This document shows, in pieces, positions 36,443 to 44,872 of a stretch of DNA of 53,731 nt. The notes below the pieces were generated by a model. It saw only the letters and a list, made by a program, of their open reading frames with translations. It did not search any database and was not told the DNA's origin. A program made the translations under genes and the position numbers. Within the stretch, counting starts at the first letter, position 1, and each line of letters opens with the position of its first letter. Origin of the DNA: JBJHBP01 sp050485645 (GTDB taxonomy: Bacteria > Pseudomonadota > Gammaproteobacteria > Steroidobacterales > Rariloculaceae); contig JBJHBT010000025.1 in the NCBI GenBank assembly GCA_050485645.1, forward strand, positions 1-53,731. Direction: 5' to 3'.

Positions 36443-36961
36443 CTACATCAACCGTCGAAGATCTGCCAGCACTTCGGTGGCATGCGTCTCCGGATTCACG
36501 CGCTCGTAGTGCTTTGCAACGCGTCCGTCCGGCGCAATCAGGAATGTCTGGCGGCTGGCTATCGCCATGTTGCCCATGCGGGTCAGCACGCCGTAGCGGG
36601 TTGCAACTTCCTGCTGCGCATCGGATAACAGCGGAAACGGCAGCGAGTATTTTTCCGCGAACTCCGCCTGCGATTCGACATCATCCAGACTTACACCGAC
36701 CACCGCGGCACCCAGCGCTTCATAGGCGAATATGTTGTCGCGAAACTCGCAGGCCTCGGTCGTGCATCCAGGCGTATCCGCCTTGGGATAAAAATACAGC
36801 ACCAGCCAGCGGCCGCTGAAATCCTCCAGCGCGTGCCATTCGTGGTTCTGATCCTGGAGTCGGAACTCCGGCGCCGCCTCACCCTCGCCGGGCGTGGCCA
36901 GCGCGACAGCCGCCAGCGCCACCGCGACAACTGCGGTCAACGTACTCAGTACAACCCTCAT
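36443..36961 (-). CDS. Exported peroxiredoxin Q/Bcp-type thiol peroxidase
   Basis: Reduces peroxides using a peroxidatic Cys. I chose the ATG at 36959-36961 (MRVVLSTLTAVVAVALAA), which begins a clear signal peptide and has AAGGGAG 8 nt upstream, giving 172 residues. Upstream in-frame Met codons would add 13-21 residues. The active site PKADTPGCTTEACEFRDN has Cys66 (peroxidatic) and Cys71 (resolving), the PrxQ pattern. Most Bcp proteins are cytoplasmic, so a signal peptide implies a periplasmic role. It precedes ttcA. Confidence 0.88.
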   Translation of the reverse strand: MRVVLSTLTAVVAVALAAVALATPGEGEAAPEFRLQDQNHEWHALEDFSGRWLVLYFYPKADTPGCTTEACEFRDNIFAYEALGAAVVGVSLDDVESQAEFAEKYSLPFPLLSDAQQEVATRYGVLTRMGNMAIASRQTFLIAPDGRVAKHYERVNPETHATEVLADLRRLM

Positions 36962-37147
36962 ACCATATTCTCCCTTGTCGGACATACTTGCCTTGTCAAC
37001 CATACTTGTCGGAAACTCCGGCAATCATAGCCCAAAGGCAGGTTCCAGGGGCAGCGGCCACCACGTCCCGGCGATGTGACCGCCTTCACTGCGCCGTGGC
37101 CGTGATTTGCCTAGGGTTCCCGAATATCAGTCCGAACTGAGCCGCCA

Positions 37148-39052
37148 ATGAAGCGTTCCGCTGCCACGATAACACTGGCTGTTGCCGCGATGGTGTTGCT
37201 TGCCATGCTCATTGTGCAGTCGCGCGGCATACCGATCGAACATCACGTTGCGCACAATGCGGCGCTGCTGGAGCTCGAGCGCATCATCGCCGATCACGGG
37301 GACTTCGTGTCCGGCCTGCAGAGCGCCTGGGCCGGCCGCCAGCCCGAGCCCGGAAATTCCGCCATGCTGCGAGCCCGCCTGGCGGAGGCGCCCGCCCGTC
37401 TGGAGTCGCTCATGCCGCCGCTGCGCGCAGGCGCAGGCCAGCAGACCCGTCTCCAGAACACCCTGCAGGCGCTCACGACTTCGATTCAGCAGAGTCTGCA
37501 GCTCGGCGACGAGGTTGCGGGCAACCTGGAGGGCTTCGCAAACAGCCTGAGTGAAGTCCGCGAGGCCGGCCCGGAGCTGGTACAGCGCATGCGTGAGATC
37601 CGCCTCGACGACGCCGCCGCCGATACCTTCGCGCTGGTCGCCGGCACACTGGACTACGCTGCGGGTCCGGCCACCGCGCCACCCGCCGAACTGAGGCGGC
37701 TGATCGCCAGTCTGCAGCGCGACCAGCGTGTCGATGCGAACATGCCCGCCGACGTGCAGCGCCTGCGCCGCGAGATCGAGCAGCTGTTTACCACCAGACC
37801 GGTCATAGAAAACCGTCTGCGCCAGCTCTCGGCCTTGCCGGTCGCACAGAACGGCATGGCTGTGCACCAGGCGGCCCGCGACCTGTACGCCGGGGCTGCG
37901 GTACGCACCGACCAGGCGCGCACCATACTGTCCGTCTATGCAATGCTGCTGCTGGCAGCGGCAGCACTGGCGGGCTGGCGGCTGCATCAGAGCTACAGGG
38001 AACTGAATCTCGCCAATGGCAACCTGGCTGAGCTCAACGAAACACTGGAAGCGCGGGTGGCCGAGCGCACCACGGAGCTGCAGGGTGCCCTGCGTGACCT
38101 GCAGGAGTCCCAGGTGCAGCTGGTGCAGGCGGAGAAGATGTCGTCGCTGGGACAGCTGGTTGCCGGCATCAGCCATGAAATCAACACGCCGCTGCTGTAT
38201 CTGTCCAACAATGCCGAACTGATTCAGGAGCGGCTCACCCAGCTGTCGACGTTCATTGCACGCTGCCACCACGCTTTCAGCATCCGTCCTGACCAGTTCA
38301 GCAGTCGCACGGAGTACCAGGCCGGCTTCGTTGCCGAACTCAAGGCACTGAAAACCGCCCTTCACGATGAAGAGCTTGCCGCAAGTCTCGAAGAAGCGGA
38401 GCAGCTCGCGCAGGACAGCAGCGAAGGCCTGGTTCAGCTCACGGAGATCGCGCAGAGCCTCAAGGATTTCAGCCGACTGGACCGCGCGCCGGTGGCGAGT
38501 TTCGACGTCAACGCCGGCCTGGACAAGACGCTGCTGATTGCGAATAACATCGTCAGGCACAAGGCCACCGTGCACAGGCGCTTCGGCGAAGTCCCCTCGG
38601 TGCAGTGCTCACCGTCGCAGATCAACCAGGTGTTCCTGAATCTGATCACGAACGCAGCCCAGGCGATCGAGCAGCAGGGCGAAATCGTGATAACCACAGC
38701 CCTGCGCGACGCCGAGCATGTCGAAATTACCGTTTCCGATACCGGCTGCGGCATCCCGGCCGAGAACCTGCAACGCATACGTGATCCGTTCTTTACGACC
38801 AAGGAAGTGGGTTCCGGCACCGGACTGGGACTGTCGATCGTCGACGAAATCATCCGCAACCATGGCGGGCAGCTGCTGATCGAGTCGGAACCGGGCAGGG
38901 GCTCGGCGTTCACCGTGGTGTTACCGATCAAAGGCGTACAGACGGACGGTGCACAAGCCACCCGGCTGTCCATGGAGGACATCGACCTGCTGCTGGACGA
39001 CGCTGAAGCGACTGTGCAGCCAAGCCTGACACCTCTGAGCGCAGCGGTGTAA
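37148..39052 (+). CDS. Membrane sensor histidine kinase
   Basis: 634 residues. A membrane helix (about 7-24) and a second (about 259-278) flank a periplasmic, mostly helical region of about 230 residues that I do not recognise. Then comes a coiled coil (LAELNETLEARVAERTTELQ). The H-box is LVAGISHEINTPLLYLSNN with His343. The ATPase domain has the N-box NLITNAAQAIEQQG, G1 DTGCGIP and G2 GSGTGLGLSIV. It is 5 nt upstream of a response regulator. The signal is unknown. Confidence 0.92.
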   Translation: MKRSAATITLAVAAMVLLAMLIVQSRGIPIEHHVAHNAALLELERIIADHGDFVSGLQSAWAGRQPEPGNSAMLRARLAEAPARLESLMPPLRAGAGQQTRLQNTLQALTTSIQQSLQLGDEVAGNLEGFANSLSEVREAGPELVQRMREIRLDDAAADTFALVAGTLDYAAGPATAPPAELRRLIASLQRDQRVDANMPADVQRLRREIEQLFTTRPVIENRLRQLSALPVAQNGMAVHQAARDLYAGAAVRTDQARTILSVYAMLLLAAAALAGWRLHQSYRELNLANGNLAELNETLEARVAERTTELQGALRDLQESQVQLVQAEKMSSLGQLVAGISHEINTPLLYLSNNAELIQERLTQLSTFIARCHHAFSIRPDQFSSRTEYQAGFVAELKALKTALHDEELAASLEEAEQLAQDSSEGLVQLTEIAQSLKDFSRLDRAPVASFDVNAGLDKTLLIANNIVRHKATVHRRFGEVPSVQCSPSQINQVFLNLITNAAQAIEQQGEIVITTALRDAEHVEITVSDTGCGIPAENLQRIRDPFFTTKEVGSGTGLGLSIVDEIIRNHGGQLLIESEPGRGSAFTVVLPIKGVQTDGAQATRLSMEDIDLLLDDAEATVQPSLTPLSAAV

Positions 39053-39057
39053 TCCCG

Positions 39058-40218
39058 ATGCCTGAAGCGGTGCGGCAGACCGGCACAGAGGGCGAGCGGG
39101 CCAGCCTGCTCTTCGTCGATGACGAGGAGCGTGTTCTGAACTCCATGCGCATCATGTTCCGGCGTCGCTACGACCTGCATACCGCATCCGATGGCAGCGA
39201 GGCGCTCCGCATCATCCGTGAGCGCGATATCGACGTCATCGTTGCCGATCACCGCATGCCGCACATGACCGGCGTTGAGGTACTGACCGCGGTACGTCAT
39301 CTGTCGCCCCGGACGGTCCGCATCCTGCTGACCGGTTACGCCGATCTGGATGCCGTGGAGAGTTCGATTAACGAAGGCGAGGTATTCCGCTTTCTGACCA
39401 AACCATGCGCACCGCAGCAGCTGCGCGACACGATCGAGATGGCCTCGAAGCTGGCACGCGACGATGCCGCCGTGCCGCCGGCGGAAGCGGAGCAGACCCC
39501 GCTGCAGAATCCGCTTCGCGACACAACGCCGGCCACAGCGTTCCGCGCCGCGGACGACGACGTCGAGAGCGTCGAAATTGTCCTGGAAAGTGACCGTGTC
39601 ACTGAACTGAGACCATTGCCGGCCGACGTGGCCGACGGTGGCACCGTATCGCTGACCTCCACTGCCGTTCTTCCCCGAACGGTCGGTGAATCCGCGGTGG
39701 CGGGTGGCCCGCAACCGCGTCAGCTTGCGCAGGGACTGGGTATCATCGCGTTTTCCGCCGATGACCAGGTCGTCAACACCATTCAGCAGGCCGTACGCGG
39801 TCGCGTTCCGGTCTACCGTGCCGGCAACATCGTGCAGGTCGTCAAACACCTCAACGAACACAAACCCGGCGTGCTGCTCACCGACATCTCGGTAGACCGG
39901 ACGACGATCCAGGCCATGACCGCCCGACTCAAACAGCATCTGCCCGAGCTCGTGACCGTTGCCGTGTCCGAGCACCGCGATGTGATGGAGATGGTCTGGC
40001 TGATCAACCACGGCCAGATCTTCCGCTTCCTGCGCAAACCACTGTCTCCCGGACGCTGCGCAGTCGCGCTGCAGGCTGCACTCCAGCATCACCGTGCGCT
40101 GCTGAAGAACCCGGCACTGGCGCGGCGCCACGTGGTCGACAACACTGAAGAATCAGGACTGATGGATGGTCTGCTGGCGAAGCTGCGGAATGTCAAAAGA
40201 CTCTGGGCGTCGGTATGA
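39058..40218 (+). CDS. Response regulator with two receiver domains
   Basis: 386 residues. The first receiver (about 16-130) is complete: Asp21/Asp22, phospho-acceptor Asp64 (VADHRMP), Thr92 and Lys115. A linker of about 90 residues rich in Ala/Asp/Pro follows. The second receiver-like domain (about 228-345) has Asp235/236, Asp276 (LLTDIS), Ser304 and Lys327, so it may also be phosphorylated. There is no DNA-binding or enzymatic output domain, which suggests signalling by protein contact. It is coupled to the kinase upstream and overlaps the next gene by 4 nt. Confidence 0.9.
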   Translation: MPEAVRQTGTEGERASLLFVDDEERVLNSMRIMFRRRYDLHTASDGSEALRIIRERDIDVIVADHRMPHMTGVEVLTAVRHLSPRTVRILLTGYADLDAVESSINEGEVFRFLTKPCAPQQLRDTIEMASKLARDDAAVPPAEAEQTPLQNPLRDTTPATAFRAADDDVESVEIVLESDRVTELRPLPADVADGGTVSLTSTAVLPRTVGESAVAGGPQPRQLAQGLGIIAFSADDQVVNTIQQAVRGRVPVYRAGNIVQVVKHLNEHKPGVLLTDISVDRTTIQAMTARLKQHLPELVTVAVSEHRDVMEMVWLINHGQIFRFLRKPLSPGRCAVALQAALQHHRALLKNPALARRHVVDNTEESGLMDGLLAKLRNVKRLWASV

Positions 40219-41519
40219 CTGCTTCCGGCGGCACACGTACGTCGGTGGCGCAGGGCGACCTGCTTCTGTGGGGAGGCGTCGTGCTGCTGGGATTGGTCGT
40301 ATCGGCCTGGCTGTTGCTTGCCCGCCCGTGGGCGCAGCCGCCGGCAACAGCCTGGACTCCGGCTTCCACAGGCGTTGCGCAGGGCGACAACCGCACGCAG
40401 CCGGCGGCTGCGGCGACGGCCGGCGCCATCAGCCACGCCGACGACGACATCGCCGACCCGCTACGCTTGGCCGATATGGCTTACTCGGCCGGCATGCTGC
40501 TCGAACCGGAGGGTTACAGCGCCTGGGATCTCTACCAGCGGGCCAGGCAACGCACCCCCGACGACGAGTCCGCGACCGCCGGGCTGCTGCGGGTGGCGGA
40601 TGATGTCACTGCCCGTGGCCTCGTCGCGGCCGAGCAGGGACGGATCGACGACGCCGCTGGCCTTGCCGCGCGCGTGCTGGCGGTATTGCCGGGCCACGAA
40701 GGCGCACTGAGCCTGGTACGCACTATCGAGGCCATCGAGGTCCGTGAACGCACGGCCAGGGAGCGGGCGGGCATGCGACCGCCGGAGCCGCCCGCGACCG
40801 TGGTCGACACGGGCCCGCTACCGGCTCCGCGCGACGACGGACAGCTTTTCGCTGCCGGAATCGACGGCGGCGGCACCCCGACCGTCCCGTCTGAGGAAAC
40901 CCGGCAATCCACGGCTGCGCTGGAGATGACTGCGCTGGAGAATTCGTTCAGCCAGGCTCTGGCGGCGAACCGGCTGCTGACCCCGGACGCCACGAGCGCC
41001 AGACACTATCTGCACCAGCTGCTCGCGCTTGCTCCCCGGCATGCTGCGTCGCTCACCGCACGCCAGCAGCTGCACGACGCGCTAGTGGATCGTGCCGCCG
41101 CTGCCATAGCCACCCTCGACGCCGATGCCGCCATGTCCTGGCTGGACGAGGCGCAGGCCCTGACCGATGACCCGTCGCGGTTGACCGCCATGCGCGAACA
41201 GCTGACCGCGCGACTGATCGCGGCCGAGTCCGAGCGCCCGCTGCCAACATCGGCATTGACGCTGATCAGCTATGTCGCACCGTCCTACCCTGCACGCGCC
41301 CTTGAAAGACGGGTGGAAGGCTGGGTGGATATCGAGTTCGTGGTCGACACCGACGGCCGCCCGCGCGATCTGGTCATCACGGACGGCTCCGACGAGTACT
41401 ATTTTCGGGGCGAAGCCAGACGCGCCGTCGAACAATGGCGCTTCGAACCCCGTCAGTTCATGGGGCACACCATCAGCCAGCGCAGCTATACGAGGATCCG
41501 GTTCACGCTCGAAGACTGA
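40215..41519 (+). CDS. Membrane-anchored protein with C-terminal TonB domain
   Basis: 434 residues. A single membrane helix (about 17-38) is followed by a long helical, Ala-rich periplasmic region with tetratricopeptide-like character (for example LVAAEQGRIDDAAGLAARVL). The C-terminal TonB-like domain is about 350-434 (APSYPARALERRVEGWVDIEF and RAVEQWRFEPRQF). It overlaps the response regulator by 4 nt (ATGA), so kinase, regulator and this protein form one unit. No exbB/exbD genes are near, so classic TonB energy transduction is uncertain. Confidence 0.8.
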   Translation: MTASGGTRTSVAQGDLLLWGGVVLLGLVVSAWLLLARPWAQPPATAWTPASTGVAQGDNRTQPAAAATAGAISHADDDIADPLRLADMAYSAGMLLEPEGYSAWDLYQRARQRTPDDESATAGLLRVADDVTARGLVAAEQGRIDDAAGLAARVLAVLPGHEGALSLVRTIEAIEVRERTARERAGMRPPEPPATVVDTGPLPAPRDDGQLFAAGIDGGGTPTVPSEETRQSTAALEMTALENSFSQALAANRLLTPDATSARHYLHQLLALAPRHAASLTARQQLHDALVDRAAAAIATLDADAAMSWLDEAQALTDDPSRLTAMREQLTARLIAAESERPLPTSALTLISYVAPSYPARALERRVEGWVDIEFVVDTDGRPRDLVITDGSDEYYFRGEARRAVEQWRFEPRQFMGHTISQRSYTRIRFTLED

Positions 41520-41603
41520 GCCGGCCCGTACGGTCGCTTTCGCCTGTCTCCTTCTGCGGTAAGATACCGGCCATATTCCGGCCACCATCGGCGGGGGACA
41601 GCG

Positions 41604-42485
41604 ATGAACAGCAACTCTTCCCTGACACGGTCGCGCCCGACGCAGTCCGGCGGGCGCGTGCTGTTGAACACAGCCACGCTGCTTTGCGTGGCTGTGATGA
41701 ACGGACAGGGCATGGCGCAGCAGAGTGATGCGGCGGATACAGCCGCGTCATCACTGTCGCCGATCCTCGAGGTACATCCCGGCTATCCCGATGCCGCCGC
41801 CCGAGGTCAGTCCGGCGAAGTCCGCCTCGCCCTGACGGTTACGCCCTACGGCACAGTAGAAGCCGCCCGCATCGTGACGGCCGAGCCTGCCGGCGTATTC
41901 GAACAGGCCGCACTGGAGGCGGTGAGCCGCTGGCGCTATGTGCGGGATCCGGAACGGCCGGCACAGGACGTGACGGTGACACTGAACTTCGAGCCGCCGC
42001 GTACCGCAGCCGCGCAGGTCGCCGCGCGTGCGGTGGCACTGGATCGGCCAGCCAGCGGACCGCGCAACCAGTGCGTCCGCGAGAGCGCGGTCTACCACTA
42101 TGGAGACTCGATTCAGGTGGACCTGATGAGCGCCTGTGCCGAGCCACTGCTGGTGTTCGGCTGTGCACAGGGCACCGGCCGCCACACCGGCCGCTGGGTC
42201 TGCGTGGACGGCGAGCAGCAACGGACCCTGCTCGTGCCCCCCGGCGACGAACGTCTCGGTTCGACCGCGCCGGTGACAACCCTGGACGGCGACCGCGCCT
42301 TCTCGCACAACGACACCCTGCACGTTACACGTGCTCCGAACAGCCAGTACTGGTGGGTTGCCTGTCCGACCAGCGATGCCGAGTGCCGGGATATCGCCCG
42401 TCACTGGGCACGCTCGGTCAATCAGCAACCGGTACGCGTGAACCCACAGCACCGGACCGCCCTCGCACTGGCCCGCTCGCATTGA
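41604..42485 (+). CDS. Exported TonB-domain protein with Cys-rich C-terminal region
   Basis: 293 residues. The N-terminal hydrophobic stretch (VLLNTATLLCVAVMNGQGMA) looks like a signal peptide or anchor. A TonB C-terminal-like domain follows (HPGYPDAAARGQSGEVRLAL to YVRDPERPAQDVTVTLNF). The last 150 residues have six Cys in the pattern typical of a disulfide-stabilised extracytoplasmic domain (CVRES, SACAEP, FGCAQG, WVCVDG, ACPTSDAEC), and I do not recognise it. It is 84 nt after the first TonB-domain gene, with a possible promoter (TTTCGC, 16 nt, TAAGAT) in the gap. Confidence 0.7.
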   Translation: MNSNSSLTRSRPTQSGGRVLLNTATLLCVAVMNGQGMAQQSDAADTAASSLSPILEVHPGYPDAAARGQSGEVRLALTVTPYGTVEAARIVTAEPAGVFEQAALEAVSRWRYVRDPERPAQDVTVTLNFEPPRTAAAQVAARAVALDRPASGPRNQCVRESAVYHYGDSIQVDLMSACAEPLLVFGCAQGTGRHTGRWVCVDGEQQRTLLVPPGDERLGSTAPVTTLDGDRAFSHNDTLHVTRAPNSQYWWVACPTSDAECRDIARHWARSVNQQPVRVNPQHRTALALARSH

Positions 42486-42507
42486 ACCGGCAACCTCAAG
42501 GAACCAC

Positions 42508-42768
42508 GTGCCCAGACAAACCCTACGCAACCACCTCGAGCAACTTCGCCACGAACTGAACGCGCGCGAGCAGCTCGATGATCGCACACGCGAACTGCTG
42601 GCCACGCTGGCCGACGAGGTCGAAGAGATCGCGGACAATCAGGAAGACCGGCCCCACTCACCGCGAGAGCGCATCGAATCCGCGGCGCTGGAGTTCGAGG
42701 CCGAACACCCCACACTCGCCCGCATACTGCGCGAGGTCGGCGACACACTCGCGAAACTGGGCGTGTGA
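42508..42768 (+). CDS. DUF4404-family small protein
   Basis: 86 residues from a GTG start (42508). It is a helical, strongly acidic protein: MPRQTLRNHLEQLRHELNAR, then a charged middle, then EAEHPTLARILREVGDTLAK near the C-terminus. This matches the DUF4404 family of small proteobacterial proteins of unknown function. It lies 22 nt after the TonB-domain gene and 31 nt before oxyR, so it may share a transcript with either. Confidence 0.75.
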   Translation: MPRQTLRNHLEQLRHELNAREQLDDRTRELLATLADEVEEIADNQEDRPHSPRERIESAALEFEAEHPTLARILREVGDTLAKLGV

Positions 42769-42799
42769 TCGACACGCCACCGCTCATCGGACACAGTGG

Positions 42800-43711
42800 A
42801 TGAGCGCGCCTCATCCCCGTCTGCCCACGGTCAAGCAGCTCCGTTATTTCGTCGCACTGGCGGAAGAACAGCATTTCGGTCGCGCGGCCGCGCAGTGCTT
42901 TGTGTCGCAGTCGGCTTTCAGTGTGGCGATCCGGGAGCTGGAGACTTTGCTGGGGGTGAATCTGGTCGATCGCACCAACCGCCAGGTCACGATCACCGCT
43001 ACCGGCAGGGAAGTGGCGACGCTGGCGCGCCTGTGCCTTCGGGATCTGACTGCCCTGACCGAGGCCGCGCGCGCGCAATCACAGCCGTTGCACGGCCCGC
43101 TGCATATGGGTGTCATCCCGACCATCGCACCCTTCCTGCTGCCCGGGGTGCTGCCGCAACTGCGACGGACGTTTCCCGAACTCCAGCTCTACCTGCAGGA
43201 AGACGTGACACAGCGCCTTTACGACCGGCTCATGGATGGCCAGCTCGACATCGTGCTACTGGCCCTGCCGTACGAACTACCCGGCGTGGAAGTCATGGAA
43301 CTGTTCGCCGATCGCTTCATGCTGGCGGCAAAGGCAGGCACCACACTGGTCGACCCCACGCACTACCGCTTCAACCGCCTCAACGCCGGCAGCGTCCTGC
43401 TGCTGCGCGAAGGGCACTGTCTGCGCGATCATGCCATCGAAGCCTGTCGCATTCGCGATACGCAGAAAGTGAGCCGCTTCTCGGCAACCAGCCTGCTGAC
43501 ACTGATCGAAATGGTGGACGCGGACCTGGGTGTGACGTTTCTGCCGGAGATGGCGGTGGGCTCGGCCATGCTGCAGCACACCGGCGTAAGGACATACCCG
43601 CTGGATGAAAAAAATCACCGTCTGATCGGCGCCGTGTGGCGCCGTGGCAGCGCGCGCGATGCCGAATTCCGCACACTCGGGCAGTTCATCGCCGAGCACC
43701 GCGCCGGTTGA
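42800..43711 (+). CDS. oxyR: Peroxide-sensing LysR-type regulator OxyR
   Basis: 303 residues from the ATG at 42800. The helix-turn-helix is at about 12-70 (TVKQLRYFVALAEEQHFGRA). The redox pair is Cys207 and Cys216 in EGHCLRDHAIEAC, the same nine-residue spacing as Cys199/Cys208 of E. coli OxyR. The effector domain includes GVIPTIAPFLLPGVLPQLRR. The open frame extends 74 codons upstream through DUF4404 without similarity. Likely targets include peroxide-defence genes. The peroxiredoxin at 36443 is a candidate but no OxyR site was identified. Confidence 0.9.
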   Translation: MSAPHPRLPTVKQLRYFVALAEEQHFGRAAAQCFVSQSAFSVAIRELETLLGVNLVDRTNRQVTITATGREVATLARLCLRDLTALTEAARAQSQPLHGPLHMGVIPTIAPFLLPGVLPQLRRTFPELQLYLQEDVTQRLYDRLMDGQLDIVLLALPYELPGVEVMELFADRFMLAAKAGTTLVDPTHYRFNRLNAGSVLLLREGHCLRDHAIEACRIRDTQKVSRFSATSLLTLIEMVDADLGVTFLPEMAVGSAMLQHTGVRTYPLDEKNHRLIGAVWRRGSARDAEFRTLGQFIAEHRAG

Positions 43712-43862
43712 GTCCGGCGGCGCAGGCAACGACCAGGCCGGCGAACGCCCGCAACGACAGCCAATCCTGCCGCGACGCCCTGAGATATGTCGCACGGGTC
43801 GCAGGCGTCGAGTATGGGGCGGAGCCACGACGTGCATTGTCACGGCGCACAGGCGATGTGGG

Positions 43863-44771
43863 CTAATCCGGCAGCGGAATGAACTCGCTGTCGCCAGGTA
43901 CCGCGTCGAAGCGCCCTTCCTTCCAGTCGCTCCTGGCCTGCTCGATTCTCCGCGACGAACTGGAGACGAAGTTCCACCAGACGTGCCGTTCACCCTCCAG
44001 AGGCTGCCCGCCGAACAGCATCACCACGGCGGGCTCCAGCGCGCGTACGGTTGCCGCCGCCCCGTCTTTGAACACAACCATCGTACCCTCTGCATGACTG
44101 GCGCCATCCACGCCGAGCGCACCACTCACGACATAGACCGCCCGTTCACCCAGGTCCACCGGCAGCGTCAGTTCCGCATCCGCCTGCATCCGCGCATGCA
44201 GATAGAACAGCGGCGAGAACGTGGGAACCGGTGACACCAGTCCCAGCGCTTCGCCGGCGATCAATCGGATCGACAGGCCGGGCTGTTCGAGCACCGGCAG
44301 GCTGTCGGCGCCATAGTGAACGAACGCAGGTTCGGCTTCCTCGTACGCGATGGGCAGCGCAACCCAGGTCTGGATGCCATGCAGACGTGCATGGGCCGCA
44401 CGCTCGTCCTCTCCGCTGCGTTCGGAGTGGACGATGCCGCGTCCGGCCGTCATCCAGTTCACGGCGCCCGGACGTATCGCCTGTTCGATGCCCAGGCTGT
44501 CTCTGTGCAGGATTTCACCTTCAAACAGGTACGTGACGGTGGCCAGTCCGATATGCGGATGCGGGCGAACATCCAGGCCCTGGCCCGGCGGCAGGTCGGC
44601 CGGCCCCAGATGGTCGAAGAACACGAATGGTCCGACCATGCGGCGCTTCGCGAACGGCAGCAGCCGCCGTACGGTGAATCCGCCCAGATCTCGCGGACGG
44701 GAGTCGATCACCAGATCCACCGGACCTCGTTCGGTATGCCAGTTCGGTACAGGACAGTCTTGTCGGCTCAA
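43863..44771 (-). CDS. Pirin-family protein
   Basis: 302 residues in a bicupin. The metal site is shown by HPHIGLATVTYLFEGEILHR and MTAGRGIVHSERS (His, His, His, Glu), followed by VSGALGVDGASHAEGTMVVF in the second cupin. Bacterial pirins include quercetin dioxygenases and redox-linked regulators, and the substrate here is unknown. It lies 101 nt downstream of trkH on the same strand with a weak terminator-like hairpin between. Confidence 0.9.
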   Translation of the reverse strand: MSRQDCPVPNWHTERGPVDLVIDSRPRDLGGFTVRRLLPFAKRRMVGPFVFFDHLGPADLPPGQGLDVRPHPHIGLATVTYLFEGEILHRDSLGIEQAIRPGAVNWMTAGRGIVHSERSGEDERAAHARLHGIQTWVALPIAYEEAEPAFVHYGADSLPVLEQPGLSIRLIAGEALGLVSPVPTFSPLFYLHARMQADAELTLPVDLGERAVYVVSGALGVDGASHAEGTMVVFKDGAAATVRALEPAVVMLFGGQPLEGERHVWWNFVSSSSRRIEQARSDWKEGRFDAVPGDSEFIPLPD

Positions 44772-44782
44772 CGATAACCCTC

Positions 44783-44808
44783 AACAAACAAAAGCAGCGA
44801 AACACTGC
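44783..44808 (-). terminator. Weak terminator-like hairpin between trkH and the pirin gene
   Basis: On the minus strand a 4-bp stem (44805-44808 with 44794-44797) is followed by TTTTGTTTGTTG. A second stem (ACGATG/CATCGT, loop of 5) lies just upstream. The short stem makes efficient termination doubtful. Confidence 0.3.
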
Positions 44809-44872
44809 GCACGATGCGCCACATCGTACGCGTCCTGCGCGAAGCAACCAAATCGCGACAACGACCGGCCGC

